DNA of 64,000 bases from positions 1-64,000 of the forward strand of contig CALJOA010000064.1 of assembly GCA_937981585.1 (NCBI GenBank), given 5' to 3'. The notes under the pieces are model-generated. The model had not been told where the DNA came from, searched no databases, and saw only the letters and a list, made by a program, of their open reading frames with translations. Position 1 is the stretch's first letter; each line of letters opens with the position of its first letter. Source of the DNA: an uncultured Pirellulaceae bacterium. GTDB lineage: Bacteria; Planctomycetota; Planctomycetia; Pirellulales; Pirellulaceae. Positions 48,263 to 58,304 of this stretch are shown piece by piece. The position numbers were made by a program, and so were the translations under genes.

Positions 48263-49555
48263 GTGGACAACAAGAATTCCGTCAACTTTAGTTTTCGCCA
48301 AAGCGTCAGTCGCCGCACGATTCTGCGCGGCACGGGCGTTTCGCTTGCGCTACCGTGGCTTGGTGCAATGCAACCTGCATTCGCTACCCAACAGGAACAG
48401 ACACGCCCCAAGCGATTTGTCGCGATGACGTTGGGACTGGGACTGCATGGCCCAAATCTCAATCCGAAAGATGCCGGGCGAAACTACACGGCTTCTCGAT
48501 ACCTCAAATCAATCGATGACATCCGGGACAAGTTCACTGTAATTTCAGGTGTGTCCCATCCCGGAGTCAGTGGCGGGCATCGCGCCGAAGCCAGTATCCT
48601 GACGGCCAACCCCGCTGGTAGTTCAGGACGTGCCAAGAACACGATTTCCATCGACCAATTGATGGCCAAACATCTTGGCGGGCATACGCGATTTCCGTCA
48701 TTGGTTCTCAGTAGCAACGGGTCGAGCAGTCCGTCTTACACCGAAAACGGCTCAATGATTCCTGCCGAGAAATCTCCGTCCAAGTTGTTCAAAATGTTGT
48801 TCGTCAACAATTCTCCCAAAGAGCGTGAGCAACATGCGCAGCGCGTTCGCGAGGGCAGAAGCATCATGGATCTGGTCAACGCCGATGCAAAGCGTTTACA
48901 AAACGAACTTGGCACCGGCGATCAACAACGACTCGATGCCTACTTCACCAGCGTCCGCGATCTCGAGAAACGCATGGCTGCTTCGGAGGCTTGGGCCAAA
49001 CGAACTAAACCCAAAGTCGATGCCAACAAGCCGATCGACGTTTCGGATTCAAGAGACTTTATTGGACGGCAGAAATTGATGTCCGACATGATCCGATTGG
49101 CGCTGCAAACCGACTCTAGCCGGTTCATCGTTTATCATCTCGGCGGAAGCGGCGGCGTTGTTCCGCTTCCCGGCGTTGAACAAGGCTATCACGGGCTCAG
49201 TCACCACGGTAAGGATGAAGAAAAGCTCGAGCAGCTCGCGCTAGTCGAAGCAGCAATCATCAGCCAGTGGGGCCAGTTCCTTCGCGGGCTTGATTCGATC
49301 GACGACCAAGGGGCCAGCCTGCTAGATCAGACTTCTGTCCTGCTGACCAGCAATCTGGGTAACGCCTCCAATCACAGTAACAAGAACATGCCAGTGCTGC
49401 TCGCTGGAGGCGGATTTAGGCACGGACAGCATTTGGCGTTTGATCAAAAGCGGAACTATCCGTTGCCCAACCTCTTCGTCAGTGTGCTGCAAAATCTTGG
49501 ACTGGAGTCGGATCAGTTCATGAGCAGCACTGGGACGATGACGGGGCTGAGTTAG
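48263..49555 (+). CDS. DUF1552 family protein (Tat signal)
   Basis: [28 protein letters not shown]; pairs with the DUF1592 protein upstream. Confidence 0.88.
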   Translation: MDNKNSVNFSFRQSVSRRTILRGTGVSLALPWLGAMQPAFATQQEQTRPKRFVAMTLGLGLHGPNLNPKDAGRNYTASRYLKSIDDIRDKFTVISGVSHPGVSGGHRAEASILTANPAGSSGRAKNTISIDQLMAKHLGGHTRFPSLVLSSNGSSSPSYTENGSMIPAEKSPSKLFKMLFVNNSPKEREQHAQRVREGRSIMDLVNADAKRLQNELGTGDQQRLDAYFTSVRDLEKRMAASEAWAKRTKPKVDANKPIDVSDSRDFIGRQKLMSDMIRLALQTDSSRFIVYHLGGSGGVVPLPGVEQGYHGLSHHGKDEEKLEQLALVEAAIISQWGQFLRGLDSIDDQGASLLDQTSVLLTSNLGNASNHSNKNMPVLLAGGGFRHGQHLAFDQKRNYPLPNLFVSVLQNLGLESDQFMSSTGTMTGLS

Positions 49556-49611
49556 CAGACTCCTTAACCGCGCAAGCGTCATTGCTGCGCAACCATCATT
49601 CTCGTTACCCC

Positions 49612-49725
49612 GTGGGAGTGACTCGTCGCGAGTTTGCATATAAATTGAGTTCAGAGCTTAACCACCTGATAAACGTTGAGTTTGACGAAGACGGTAATGT
49701 GCTCAGCATCTCGATGGAAAGCTAA
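49612..49725 (+). CDS. Possible 37-aa small protein (MGVTRREFAYKLSSELNHLINVEFDEDGNVLSISMES)
   Basis: GTG-started ORF, just upstream of map; below the size limit of the supplied ORF track. Confidence 0.3.
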   Translation: MGVTRREFAYKLSSELNHLINVEFDEDGNVLSISMES

Positions 49726-49730
49726 TTTCA

Positions 49731-50588
49731 ATGAACATTCCTGCCAAACGCGAGCTTCGATCGCCGCGTGAAATTCGAAAAATGCGAACCGCCGGGTTGG
49801 TGGTTTGGCAAGCCCACCAGGCTGCGGCTCGATTGCTCGCTCCGGGAGTCACGACAGAAGAAATCAACGCGGCTTACCGAGACACCTTCAAACAGTACGA
49901 CGCCAAACCTTTGTTTCTCGGATACGGCGCACGTCCGGGCGTACCGGCTTTTCCGGCCGAGACTTGTATTTCAATCAATGAGGAAGTCGTCCATGGAATC
50001 CCGGGGCCGCGAAAGCTCTTAGAAGGCGATATCGTTTCGTTGGACACGGGTTGCAAGATCGCTGGTTGGTGTGGAGACGCTGCCGTTACCCATGCAATTG
50101 GCAAGATCGACGCTCAGTCGCAAAAGCTGATGGAGGTCACGTTGGGCGTGCTGGACTATTCGATCGAGCTGATGTCGACCAAGACAAAATGGAGCGAGAT
50201 TTGCAAGTTGATGGAGAGCTACGTTGTTGACCGCGGTTTTTTCGTCGTCGAAGACATGGTCGGACACGGAATCGGAAAAGAACTTCACGAGCCGCCACAA
50301 GTGCCCAATTACTTCAACGATCTCTTGATGCAAACCGAGGATTTTGATTTGAAGCCGGGTGTCGTCATCGCGGTTGAACCGATGGTCAACATCGGAACCA
50401 AGGATTTAGTGACGCTGGACGATGGCTGGACGGTTGTTACGGAAACCCGCGAGAACAGCGCCCATTTCGAACACACAATTGCGATCACAAAAGATGGTCC
50501 GGTGAGGCTGACCGGTCCGCCCAACGATGAAGAGCTTGAACAGATGCCGCAGTGGCTTCACGACAAATCAAGGTGGAAGCTTTGGTAA
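49731..50588 (+). CDS. map: Type I methionine aminopeptidase
   Basis: MRTAGLVVWQAHQAA; CISINEEVVHGIPG; SLDTGCKIAGWCGDAAVTH; GHGIGKELHEPPQVPNY; EPMVNIG; FEHTIAIT. Confidence 0.95.
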   Translation: MNIPAKRELRSPREIRKMRTAGLVVWQAHQAAARLLAPGVTTEEINAAYRDTFKQYDAKPLFLGYGARPGVPAFPAETCISINEEVVHGIPGPRKLLEGDIVSLDTGCKIAGWCGDAAVTHAIGKIDAQSQKLMEVTLGVLDYSIELMSTKTKWSEICKLMESYVVDRGFFVVEDMVGHGIGKELHEPPQVPNYFNDLLMQTEDFDLKPGVVIAVEPMVNIGTKDLVTLDDGWTVVTETRENSAHFEHTIAITKDGPVRLTGPPNDEELEQMPQWLHDKSRWKLW

Positions 50589-50743
50589 GGTTGGCCCCAA
50601 TTCCAAGATAGTGGCATGGCTATCGGAGCCGAGAAGCGAATTTGGTCTCGGCTTGAAAAGTCGAGCTACTATATTCGGCTGGTGCCTTAACTCGAAGACA
50701 TTGGTTCGATATGCTGTTCGATTCACCAATCCCGGAGTAAGAC

Positions 50744-51619
50744 ATGACTGCCCAACGACTTGACGGCAAAGCGATTTCGAAACAGATCCAAGCCGAAACG
50801 AAAACCAAGGTTGCCGAGTTTGTATCTCAATCTGGCCGCGCCCCAGTGCTCGCGGCGGTTCTGGTCGGCGATGATCCGGCCAGCCAAGTCTACGTTCGCA
50901 ACAAGGAACGGGCTTGCAAGCGAGTCGGTATCGAAAGCCGGTTGATTCGCATGTCAGGTGAAAGTTCCACCGAGGACTTGCTCGCCAAAGTCAATGAGCT
51001 CAACAACGCCCCAGAAGTGAGTGGAATCCTCGTTCAGTTGCCGCTTCCCGATCAATGCGATTCGCGGACGATTCTCGATGCAATCAATCCCAACAAAGAC
51101 GTCGACGCATTCCATCCGCACAACGTTGGTTTGATTTCTCAGGGACGACCGAGGTTCTTGCCGTGCACACCACACGGCATTGTTCAAATGCTCAGACGTT
51201 ACGACATCGAAACGACCGGAAAACATGTTTGCGTGATCGGCCGCAGTGACATCGTTGGAAAGCCGATGGCGATGATGCTTGGCCAACGTGATTCAGGACT
51301 TGGTCCGGAAATGGCTAACGCGACTGTTACGCTTTGTCACAGTCGAACTGCCAATCTTGCCGAGATAACCAAGCAAGCCGACATTCTGATCGCTGCGATT
51401 GGGCGTCCGAACTTTGTTACGCCGGACATGATCAAACCCGGCGCAACCGTGGTAGACGTTGGTATCAACCGAACCGATGACGGATTGGTCGGCGATGTAG
51501 ATTTTGATGCTGCGATGGAGGTCGCCAGCTACGTGACTCCAGTCCCGGGAGGCGTTGGCCCATTGACTGTAGCAATGCTTTTAGAGAACACCTTGATGGC
51601 GGCCTTGCAGGGGCAATGA
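50744..51619 (+). CDS. folD: Methylenetetrahydrofolate dehydrogenase/cyclohydrolase
   Basis: VGDDPASQVYVRNKERACKRVGI; LVQLPLPDQ; PNKDVDAFHPHNVG; CVIGRSDIVGKPMAMML; VTPVPGGVGPLTVAMLLENT. Confidence 0.97.
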   Translation: MTAQRLDGKAISKQIQAETKTKVAEFVSQSGRAPVLAAVLVGDDPASQVYVRNKERACKRVGIESRLIRMSGESSTEDLLAKVNELNNAPEVSGILVQLPLPDQCDSRTILDAINPNKDVDAFHPHNVGLISQGRPRFLPCTPHGIVQMLRRYDIETTGKHVCVIGRSDIVGKPMAMMLGQRDSGLGPEMANATVTLCHSRTANLAEITKQADILIAAIGRPNFVTPDMIKPGATVVDVGINRTDDGLVGDVDFDAAMEVASYVTPVPGGVGPLTVAMLLENTLMAALQGQ

Positions 51620-51627
51620 GGTAACGG

Positions 51628-51755
51628 CGCTAGGCCGCGTTTTACAAATCTGCCAATACAAGCTCTAAGCGCAGGCGAGTGAGGCTTTCCGATGCTAGGT
51701 CCCAACTCGCTTGAGCGTCGAGCTTGTACTTGAATTTATAAAACGCCGCCCAGCG
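51628..51755. repeat. 128-bp imperfect palindrome downstream of folD
   Basis: Outer CGCTAGGCCGCGTTTTACAAAT / ATTTATAAAACGCCGCCCAGCG, inner TACAAGCTC...GCGAGTG / AACTCGC...GAGCTTGTA. Confidence 0.85.
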
Positions 51756-51830
51756 ACAAAGTAAATTTCGGATCACACCATTGCAGTTTCCAAATTTAGC
51801 TCTGATTCAACTTCTTTTGAACTGGAATTG

Positions 51831-53237
51831 TCAATTTTGCAGCGTCTGAATCTTTTTTTTGGATTGGGAATCAAATACTTGCAACTCTCCGTCAAACGTG
51901 CCGGCAAAAATTTTCTTCTCGCCCACCACAAACGCTCCAGTGGGGAGACTCGATTCGATCTTCAACTCCATTTTTTTCTTACCGTTGGTGTCCCAACTCC
52001 GAATCGCGCCGTCTCGACCTGCCGTCAAAATGTCGCCCGCATGGAAAACTGCTGAGAGCACTCCAGTTTTCCGAGTATAGCGTGACTCACTTTTCCCAGC
52101 GTGAGCACGAACGTTTTGCAACGGGAACCCGTCTTTGATATCCCAAAGCACGAGGTTGCCGTCCTCTGCTCCGCTTGCCAGGATCCGGCTGTCGCTTCGC
52201 CAACTCAAACTGTTGATCTGGACTTTGTGTTCATCAAGCGTGAACACGATCAAACCCTTATCGGGTTCCCAAACGTGTAAGCCGCCACTGCGATCCCCCG
52301 TCGCCACGTACTTGCCATCAGGGCTGAAAGCGATCGCAGTAATCCAATCGGTGTGTTTCTTGATTTTGTGAAGCGTGTTGCCAGTTGAAGCGTCAATGAT
52401 TTTGACGATCTTGTTTGAATTGCCCAGCGCGATGTACTTGTGATCAGGCGATATGTCGGCTGCCAGAACCGAATCGACTTCATCGCCGAAGGCGCCCAAA
52501 CGATTTCCCGATTTGACATCGTACAGGACGACTGTTCCGGAGTGTGCACCGCGCCCACCGGCCGCTAAAACGAGCGTGCCGTTGCGGCTGAACTTGACGT
52601 CATGAATGTTTCCCTCGGGAAAGGGAAGCGTGCCAACGATCTTGAATTCGGCCTCCTCATTTTCACGGTCTCCGAAAAGCAGGACTTGTTCGTGGCCCGA
52701 TGTCGCAACCAATGGAGCTCCGGGGCTGACCGCGATGGCTTGTGGGATTGGGGCTCGGTTGACGGTGTTCCTGTTGGGTTTCAGATTCTCAGGCATCGGC
52801 GAAACCATTGGCGCACCGTCGGCCGGCTGAACAGCAGCGACCGTTTTCAGTTTGGACTTGCCACCTTTTCCGTCAATCAATCCGCCACGAATCCACTGAT
52901 CAACGATCTTGATCTCGGCTTCGGACAACTTTGGGTTGTCGGGAGGCATCGGCTCAACGTTCTCTCCATGAATGATGGCTTGATAAAGAGAACTTGCTGC
53001 CGGCCGACCGGCTTTTACGATCTCTCCGGACGATCCTCCGCGCAGCACCGACTCAAACGTGGACAGGTCAACGTCGGCTTCTTTGTCTGTTTCGTTGTGG
53101 CAACTGGAACAGTGTTGGCGAAAGATCGGTTTGACGTGCTCCTGAAAGTTTGGAGCCTGGGCAAAGGCGGATTGGTTTAAGCCAATCCACAGGTAGAAGA
53201 ATAAAGCGGTTTTCAATATTGGATTTTTTGTGGTCAT
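51831..53237 (-). CDS. Cytochrome-like (planctomycete c-type) + WD40 beta-propeller secreted protein
   Basis: CSSCHNETDKEADVDLSTFESVLRGG; repeated WD40 units (TDWITAIAFSPDGKYVATGDRSGGLHVWE). Confidence 0.85.
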   Translation of the reverse strand: MTTKNPILKTALFFYLWIGLNQSAFAQAPNFQEHVKPIFRQHCSSCHNETDKEADVDLSTFESVLRGGSSGEIVKAGRPAASSLYQAIIHGENVEPMPPDNPKLSEAEIKIVDQWIRGGLIDGKGGKSKLKTVAAVQPADGAPMVSPMPENLKPNRNTVNRAPIPQAIAVSPGAPLVATSGHEQVLLFGDRENEEAEFKIVGTLPFPEGNIHDVKFSRNGTLVLAAGGRGAHSGTVVLYDVKSGNRLGAFGDEVDSVLAADISPDHKYIALGNSNKIVKIIDASTGNTLHKIKKHTDWITAIAFSPDGKYVATGDRSGGLHVWEPDKGLIVFTLDEHKVQINSLSWRSDSRILASGAEDGNLVLWDIKDGFPLQNVRAHAGKSESRYTRKTGVLSAVFHAGDILTAGRDGAIRSWDTNGKKKMELKIESSLPTGAFVVGEKKIFAGTFDGELQVFDSQSKKKIQTLQN

Positions 53238-53280
53238 CTTTTTATTTATGTGTCGTGCAGGAAAGTCTCGTAGGAAAACC

Positions 53281-53320
53281 GCTAATGAACGCTAATAGAC
53301 GCTAATAAAGGCTACTGCTT
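53281..53320. repeat. 10-bp-period repeat GCTAATNNAC
   Basis: GCTAATGAAC-GCTAATAGAC-GCTAATAAAG-GCTACTGCTT; inverted version ATTAGCGCCGATTAG near 53402. Confidence 0.75.
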
Positions 53321-53487
53321 GCTGAAGTGACGCGGGCCCAGGCAATCTCTCCGGAAACCAATAAGAATCTAAGCAATCTATGGAGCGCTACTGCGCTAGT
53401 CATTAGCGCCGATTAGTGGTTAAAACATCCTCACTGCCGTCCCTCCAAAAAACACCCGCACTGCCGCCTTCCAATAAACCAACCGTT

Positions 53488-55719
53488 CTAATGGTTAAAC
53501 ATAAACTCGTTTGAATTCAGTAACGCCCAAACGAGGCTGTCAAAATACTCTCGACTGGCTTTCTTGTCCAAAAACTCAGGCGCCAGTTCCAAGCACTTTT
53601 TCAGTTCATCATCACTTGGTTTTCGTGACAGGATTTGAACGTATAGCGCCGATACAATTTCCTCAGACGACTCATGTTTCTCCATCAATCGAGGAACCAG
53701 GATTGGATTTCTTTTGATTGTGTCGTTGATCGTTTTGCCATTGATCAAATGCAACGCCTGCGAAAGATTGGCATCGGACTTGGTCTCACATGTACAAACG
53801 CTTTCCCGTTTGGCTTGTCCAAATGTTGAAAAGAAATAGGAATTGTGGTTGTCGGTGCTGCCGCCCTGAAACATTGCAATCGCCTTTTGGGCTGTCGAAC
53901 GTCGAAACTTTGGCTGCACCTCGAGAGCTTGGTGCAAGCAATCGAACATCACATCGGCTCGCATTCGTCGCAGGTAGGCATGAGAGAACCTCGCGTTGTC
54001 ACCGCTGTTGGACGCGTTAGCTGCTGGGGAAAGCTGATAGGTTCGGGACAGGCAAATATCTCGCATCAATTTTTTTGGATCGAACTTGTAGTCGACCGCA
54101 AGTTTTTTCCCAAGCTTCTCCAACAAAGCTTCATTGCTGGCAGGATTGGAAACTCGCACATCGTCGATCGGGTGAATGATTCCACGACCGAAAAAGTTGG
54201 CCCAAATTCGATTCGCCAAATTCCGGCGGAACAATTCGTTATCCGAAGCCGTCATCCAGCCAGCGAGGACTTTTCTGGGATCTTTATTTTTCACGTCAGC
54301 GGTGTCGCCTCCGAGAAAACGATGCGGCATCGGGCGCCCGTCAACCAAGTGCTTTGCCGGGGGGGCTTCCACGTCAACAAACGTCAGGTACTCACGGGCT
54401 TCGGTGCCGTGCTTGCGCCGCACACCGGTGAAGAACGAAGTGAAACTGTAGTAGTCGTCGATCGTCCAGCGATCAAACGGATGGTTGTGGCACTGGGCAC
54501 ACTGGGTCCGCAACCCAAGGAAGACCTGAGCTGTGTCTTCGCCGAGCTTCATCGGTTCCAGCTTTCCCTGCGGCAGCATCGTGTAAAAGTTTGAAGGCGG
54601 ATCACGAAAATTGGATCCACTGCCGGTCAATAATTCGTTGGCCAGTCGATCCCAAGGCCGATTGTTGAGCAACTGTTCATGAAGCCAAAAGTAATAGTTC
54701 CAACCCGCCTTCATCGCGGTTCCTTTTTCCGGGTTGGTGTCTGTTTTGATCCGCAACCATTCGCCCCATTGCGCCGCCCAAACGTCAGCGACCTCTGGAT
54801 TACTCAAAAGCCGATCGACGAGTTTGCTTCTCTTGTCCTTCGACTGATCAGCCATAAATGATTCGAACTCCTGGGCTGTCGGAAGCTTGCCATTCAAATC
54901 GATCATGACTCGCCGTAAAAACTGCTGGTCGTTGCAAATCTCTGACGGCAGAATCTGTAGTTCTTTCAACTTGTCATCAACCAACTCGTCGATGTAATTC
55001 ATTTGCGGCGGAGCAACCCAATCGAATTGGCCATCGGGCAAGACGATGACTTCCGTACCGACGGTGAAGCGGTCGAAGCGAGCGAACACATGGGTGCCAC
55101 CGGGCTGGGCGCCGTGAATCGTCGCTTGATCATCAAACCTGGCGATCGCCTCGTTGTTGGTCATGTAAAGGGCAAGCGAAGAAACATCCCGCGAGGATCC
55201 GTCTGAGTAGCGAGCCATGACTTTGGCCTGAAGCTTCTCGCCCTTCTTCTTGAACGTGACCTTGCTTGGTTCGATCTCAAGCCCGATTGGCTCTACCGCT
55301 CCATCGTCGTCGCGATGCGCGCCTTCGTTGATCCACTTTAGCAACGTTTTATAGTGCGGGCTGTCGGTTTCGAAGATCTTCCCACCGGTGTGCGACACCT
55401 GACCAGCGGCCTTTTCGAGTAGCAGGCTTTTCTCCGGAGCAGCCAAGTTGATTCGACGCCCGAAATGTTCTTCCAACAGCCGATAGTAGTCGCCTTGCGG
55501 GTCGTAGCCGAAGAGAGAAAGCTTGAACCCGTCTTTTCCTCGAGCCGAGCCGTGACAGGCGCCGCCGTTGCAACCACCACGCATGAAGACAGGCATCACG
55601 TCGTTTTTGAAACTTGTTTTGGCCTCGGCATTGCCAGCGATCGAATTGTCGGCGATGCAAACTGCTGCGAGCGCATTTACACCAAGCATGAAACTGAGTA
55701 TTGAAATGAGAATTTTCAT
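53488..55719 (-). CDS. DUF1549/DUF1553 planctomycete protein with cytochrome-like N-terminus and Ig-like domain
   Basis: GCNGGACHGSARGKDGFKLSLFGYDP; RRVMIDLNGKLPTAQEFESFMAD; QCAQCHNHPFDRWTIDDYYSF; RRNLANRIWANFFGRGIIHPIDD. Confidence 0.9.
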   Translation of the reverse strand: MKILISILSFMLGVNALAAVCIADNSIAGNAEAKTSFKNDVMPVFMRGGCNGGACHGSARGKDGFKLSLFGYDPQGDYYRLLEEHFGRRINLAAPEKSLLLEKAAGQVSHTGGKIFETDSPHYKTLLKWINEGAHRDDDGAVEPIGLEIEPSKVTFKKKGEKLQAKVMARYSDGSSRDVSSLALYMTNNEAIARFDDQATIHGAQPGGTHVFARFDRFTVGTEVIVLPDGQFDWVAPPQMNYIDELVDDKLKELQILPSEICNDQQFLRRVMIDLNGKLPTAQEFESFMADQSKDKRSKLVDRLLSNPEVADVWAAQWGEWLRIKTDTNPEKGTAMKAGWNYYFWLHEQLLNNRPWDRLANELLTGSGSNFRDPPSNFYTMLPQGKLEPMKLGEDTAQVFLGLRTQCAQCHNHPFDRWTIDDYYSFTSFFTGVRRKHGTEAREYLTFVDVEAPPAKHLVDGRPMPHRFLGGDTADVKNKDPRKVLAGWMTASDNELFRRNLANRIWANFFGRGIIHPIDDVRVSNPASNEALLEKLGKKLAVDYKFDPKKLMRDICLSRTYQLSPAANASNSGDNARFSHAYLRRMRADVMFDCLHQALEVQPKFRRSTAQKAIAMFQGGSTDNHNSYFFSTFGQAKRESVCTCETKSDANLSQALHLINGKTINDTIKRNPILVPRLMEKHESSEEIVSALYVQILSRKPSDDELKKCLELAPEFLDKKASREYFDSLVWALLNSNEFMFNH

Positions 55720-55724
55720 CGGCG

Positions 55725-58304
55725 TTACTTTCTCTCCGTATCAACACGCAAAATTCCGCTTCCCGACTGTTGACGGATCTTCTGATCGCCTTCATCGACG
55801 ATGACTTCGCAGAATATGTCTTTGTACTGCCCTGTCAAGCAATCGGCGGTTACCTGCACTGGAATCGAAACCGTTTTTTGTCCAGGTTTGATTTTTGGGA
55901 ACGGAGCAACTTGCTTGGTTCCAAACGGCAGTCGCCCCAGTTGCAACTCAGCCGTCCCGTTGAATTTTTTCAAGTGTTCAATCTCGGCCGTGATGGAACC
56001 GACTTTTCCGCGTTCGATCGCGGTCCTGACCAATTTGACATTCACGTAAGGGTCGCTCACCTCAAGCGTCACAAAAGGCGAACTGACAAAGTGGAAACCC
56101 GCCCCGGTCCGGACATTGCCGGGCTCGACTTCTCGACCGCAGATTGAAATCGGGTACTTTCCGAATTTCGCATTTGCCCTGGCGCCCAGCTTGTAGGTAC
56201 CCGACGTCTGACCGGCAGGAATGATCAACGGCGGTTGCTTTGTCACTCCATTGGGCACCCAGTCCATCTCGCAGTAGACGTCACCTTCAAAACCGGGCGA
56301 CCGCTCGACCTCAACATCGAGCTGCAACTCGCCGTTTTGCACCAGCGGAACCGATGGCGGATTGATTCGAAGGTCGAAGCTGGCTCCTTTCACCACCGCG
56401 AGCGACATTTTGCGAGTTCGATTGAAACACATCGCAAAATCTCCGCGTCGATTCGTTGCCGGAGTGACCTGGACGAATCCACCTCGAAAATTTGCACGAT
56501 CCTTGGGTTCAACCGGCTCGACAACTAAATCAACCGTCACCGCGCCGACCTTAGTGGGATCAACGTCTTTGGATGCAGTGAACTGAACTGGAATCAACCT
56601 GTCGTTTTGTGTGAAAGCCGGAGCGTCCATCGTTAACCCATGGGGCAGATTGAGCGCTTTGAGTTGCAGCGGCTTGCTGTATTTCGAACCGAACCCTTTT
56701 TGAATCGCCACGGGTCGCGAATAGCTACGCCCGGGAAACAGAACGATCCGATCCCGCACAATCATTTGCGAAGAAGGATAAGCAGGAAAGTGAACAAACA
56801 CGCTGTCTACGTGCGGCTGAATTTCGACTCGATAAACGTTTCGTGGTCCAAACTTCCGTTGTGTGTCCGCAATCCCGATCAACCATTCGCCATCCTGATC
56901 CGGCTCAAACATGAAAATCGGGTCCATTCGATCTTTGATCTGCCAACGCTGACGGTTACCAACCAGGTCGTGCGGCTCCCAGTTCGAATCGTCTTCATCC
57001 CAACTCCGGTTGCTTTTATTGCCCGGGGCAGGGCGAATAAAGACTCTTCCGTCCAAATCTGAATCAAGCGTTTTTCCAAAAATGCGTACTCTGTAGCGGT
57101 CGCCTTTCTTGGCGGCAAAGCGATACCAATCGACCTCTCCTTCTGATTCGATTCTTCCGTTGATCGCCAGTGGCAATTGCCCAGTGATCTCCTGGGCCGA
57201 CTCAGGAGAATTGTGTTTACCTGCTTCAAACACATCAGGAAGCTTGCTGACATGGACCCGGTTGGGAGATGGCGGCGAAGGTGCACCGTCGGCGCGGTAA
57301 AAGACGTTCTGATAAGCGGCCTCGAAATCTCCGACGTCGTTTTTAAGTTTGACCTCGATCAGTTCTTTATCGAGCGCCGTGCCCAGCATCTCAAACTTGA
57401 CCGTCTTTCCGGCTTGCCCGCCCAGCGGGAACAATACCATCGGCCGGGCGAATACACCGACATGCATCAGGTAATGACAGAGCAAATTTTCATAGTCCAT
57501 CTGCTGACGCATGTGGATGTAGTAAGTACCATCCTGCGGTGCGATGATTGAGACAACGGGGTCCTGAGTAAACATCGAATTGTCGTCGTTGCGCGCCAGC
57601 TCTTTTCCATCTGGACCGTGGATCGAAATCGACGGATCATTCATGCCGCCATAGTTCCACGTCCCCAGCCGAGATGCGACGACTTCGACCGTCAGTCGCT
57701 GGCCCTTTTTGGATTGCAAGCGATACCAATCGTGATCCTGGGCAGAGCCCTTGGCCTTGTAACCGGAAACGGTGCAGTTGTTGGGTATCGGCTGAGCGTA
57801 TTTAAGAAGATCGTTTCGCGTTTTCGGGTCATCAAGCTCAACCTTGTCAACAAACGGATTGGCTTCCCGGATGACTGGAAACCGCGTCACCCAAAACGTC
57901 ATGACTTCAGAGAGATTATCTCGAGTTTTGATTCTCAATCGATGCTCGCCAACACGAGCGTCTTTTGCAATCACAAGCGTCATTGTGATGTCTTGGCCTG
58001 GCTTGGGCTCCCTTGGCCGAGCCGCGGGATTGTCGTAGATATGCTCGGCGGTGGCTTTGCCAAATCCGGAACAGCGAATGCCAGGACTGTTGTAGAACAA
58101 GACCTGCTCAGGATGCTCGAGAAATGCCCCTTTGACTGTCACTTCAACCGACGTCCCGAGCTGTCCGACTTGCGGGTACATGCCATCGACGGTGTGTTGC
58201 TGCTGGGCGATTGCTGACCGGCTTGAAAGCAAAAACACGGTCAGCGCAATCACCGAAACAATTCGCCAAGCTTTCAGCGCTTGCTGCGTTTTCAAATTGT
58301 TCAC
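55725..58304 (-). CDS. Secreted protein with bacterial pre-peptidase C-terminal (PPC)-type domains
   Basis: Signal peptide; VDWYRFAAKKGDRYRVRIFGKTLDSDLDGRVFI and HDWYRLQSKKGQRLTVEVVASRLG repeats; GTGA overlap with the upstream DUF1501 gene. Confidence 0.8.
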   Translation of the reverse strand: MNNLKTQQALKAWRIVSVIALTVFLLSSRSAIAQQQHTVDGMYPQVGQLGTSVEVTVKGAFLEHPEQVLFYNSPGIRCSGFGKATAEHIYDNPAARPREPKPGQDITMTLVIAKDARVGEHRLRIKTRDNLSEVMTFWVTRFPVIREANPFVDKVELDDPKTRNDLLKYAQPIPNNCTVSGYKAKGSAQDHDWYRLQSKKGQRLTVEVVASRLGTWNYGGMNDPSISIHGPDGKELARNDDNSMFTQDPVVSIIAPQDGTYYIHMRQQMDYENLLCHYLMHVGVFARPMVLFPLGGQAGKTVKFEMLGTALDKELIEVKLKNDVGDFEAAYQNVFYRADGAPSPPSPNRVHVSKLPDVFEAGKHNSPESAQEITGQLPLAINGRIESEGEVDWYRFAAKKGDRYRVRIFGKTLDSDLDGRVFIRPAPGNKSNRSWDEDDSNWEPHDLVGNRQRWQIKDRMDPIFMFEPDQDGEWLIGIADTQRKFGPRNVYRVEIQPHVDSVFVHFPAYPSSQMIVRDRIVLFPGRSYSRPVAIQKGFGSKYSKPLQLKALNLPHGLTMDAPAFTQNDRLIPVQFTASKDVDPTKVGAVTVDLVVEPVEPKDRANFRGGFVQVTPATNRRGDFAMCFNRTRKMSLAVVKGASFDLRINPPSVPLVQNGELQLDVEVERSPGFEGDVYCEMDWVPNGVTKQPPLIIPAGQTSGTYKLGARANAKFGKYPISICGREVEPGNVRTGAGFHFVSSPFVTLEVSDPYVNVKLVRTAIERGKVGSITAEIEHLKKFNGTAELQLGRLPFGTKQVAPFPKIKPGQKTVSIPVQVTADCLTGQYKDIFCEVIVDEGDQKIRQQSGSGILRVDTERK

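Noticed and set aside
50627-50653. Small GAGCCGAGA/TCTCGGCTT hairpin upstream of folD as another member of the nested palindrome family
   Set aside because: Only short similarity (GAGCCGAGA, GAGCTACTA) to the 37380-37558 element; could be a degenerate copy but is too weak to claim.
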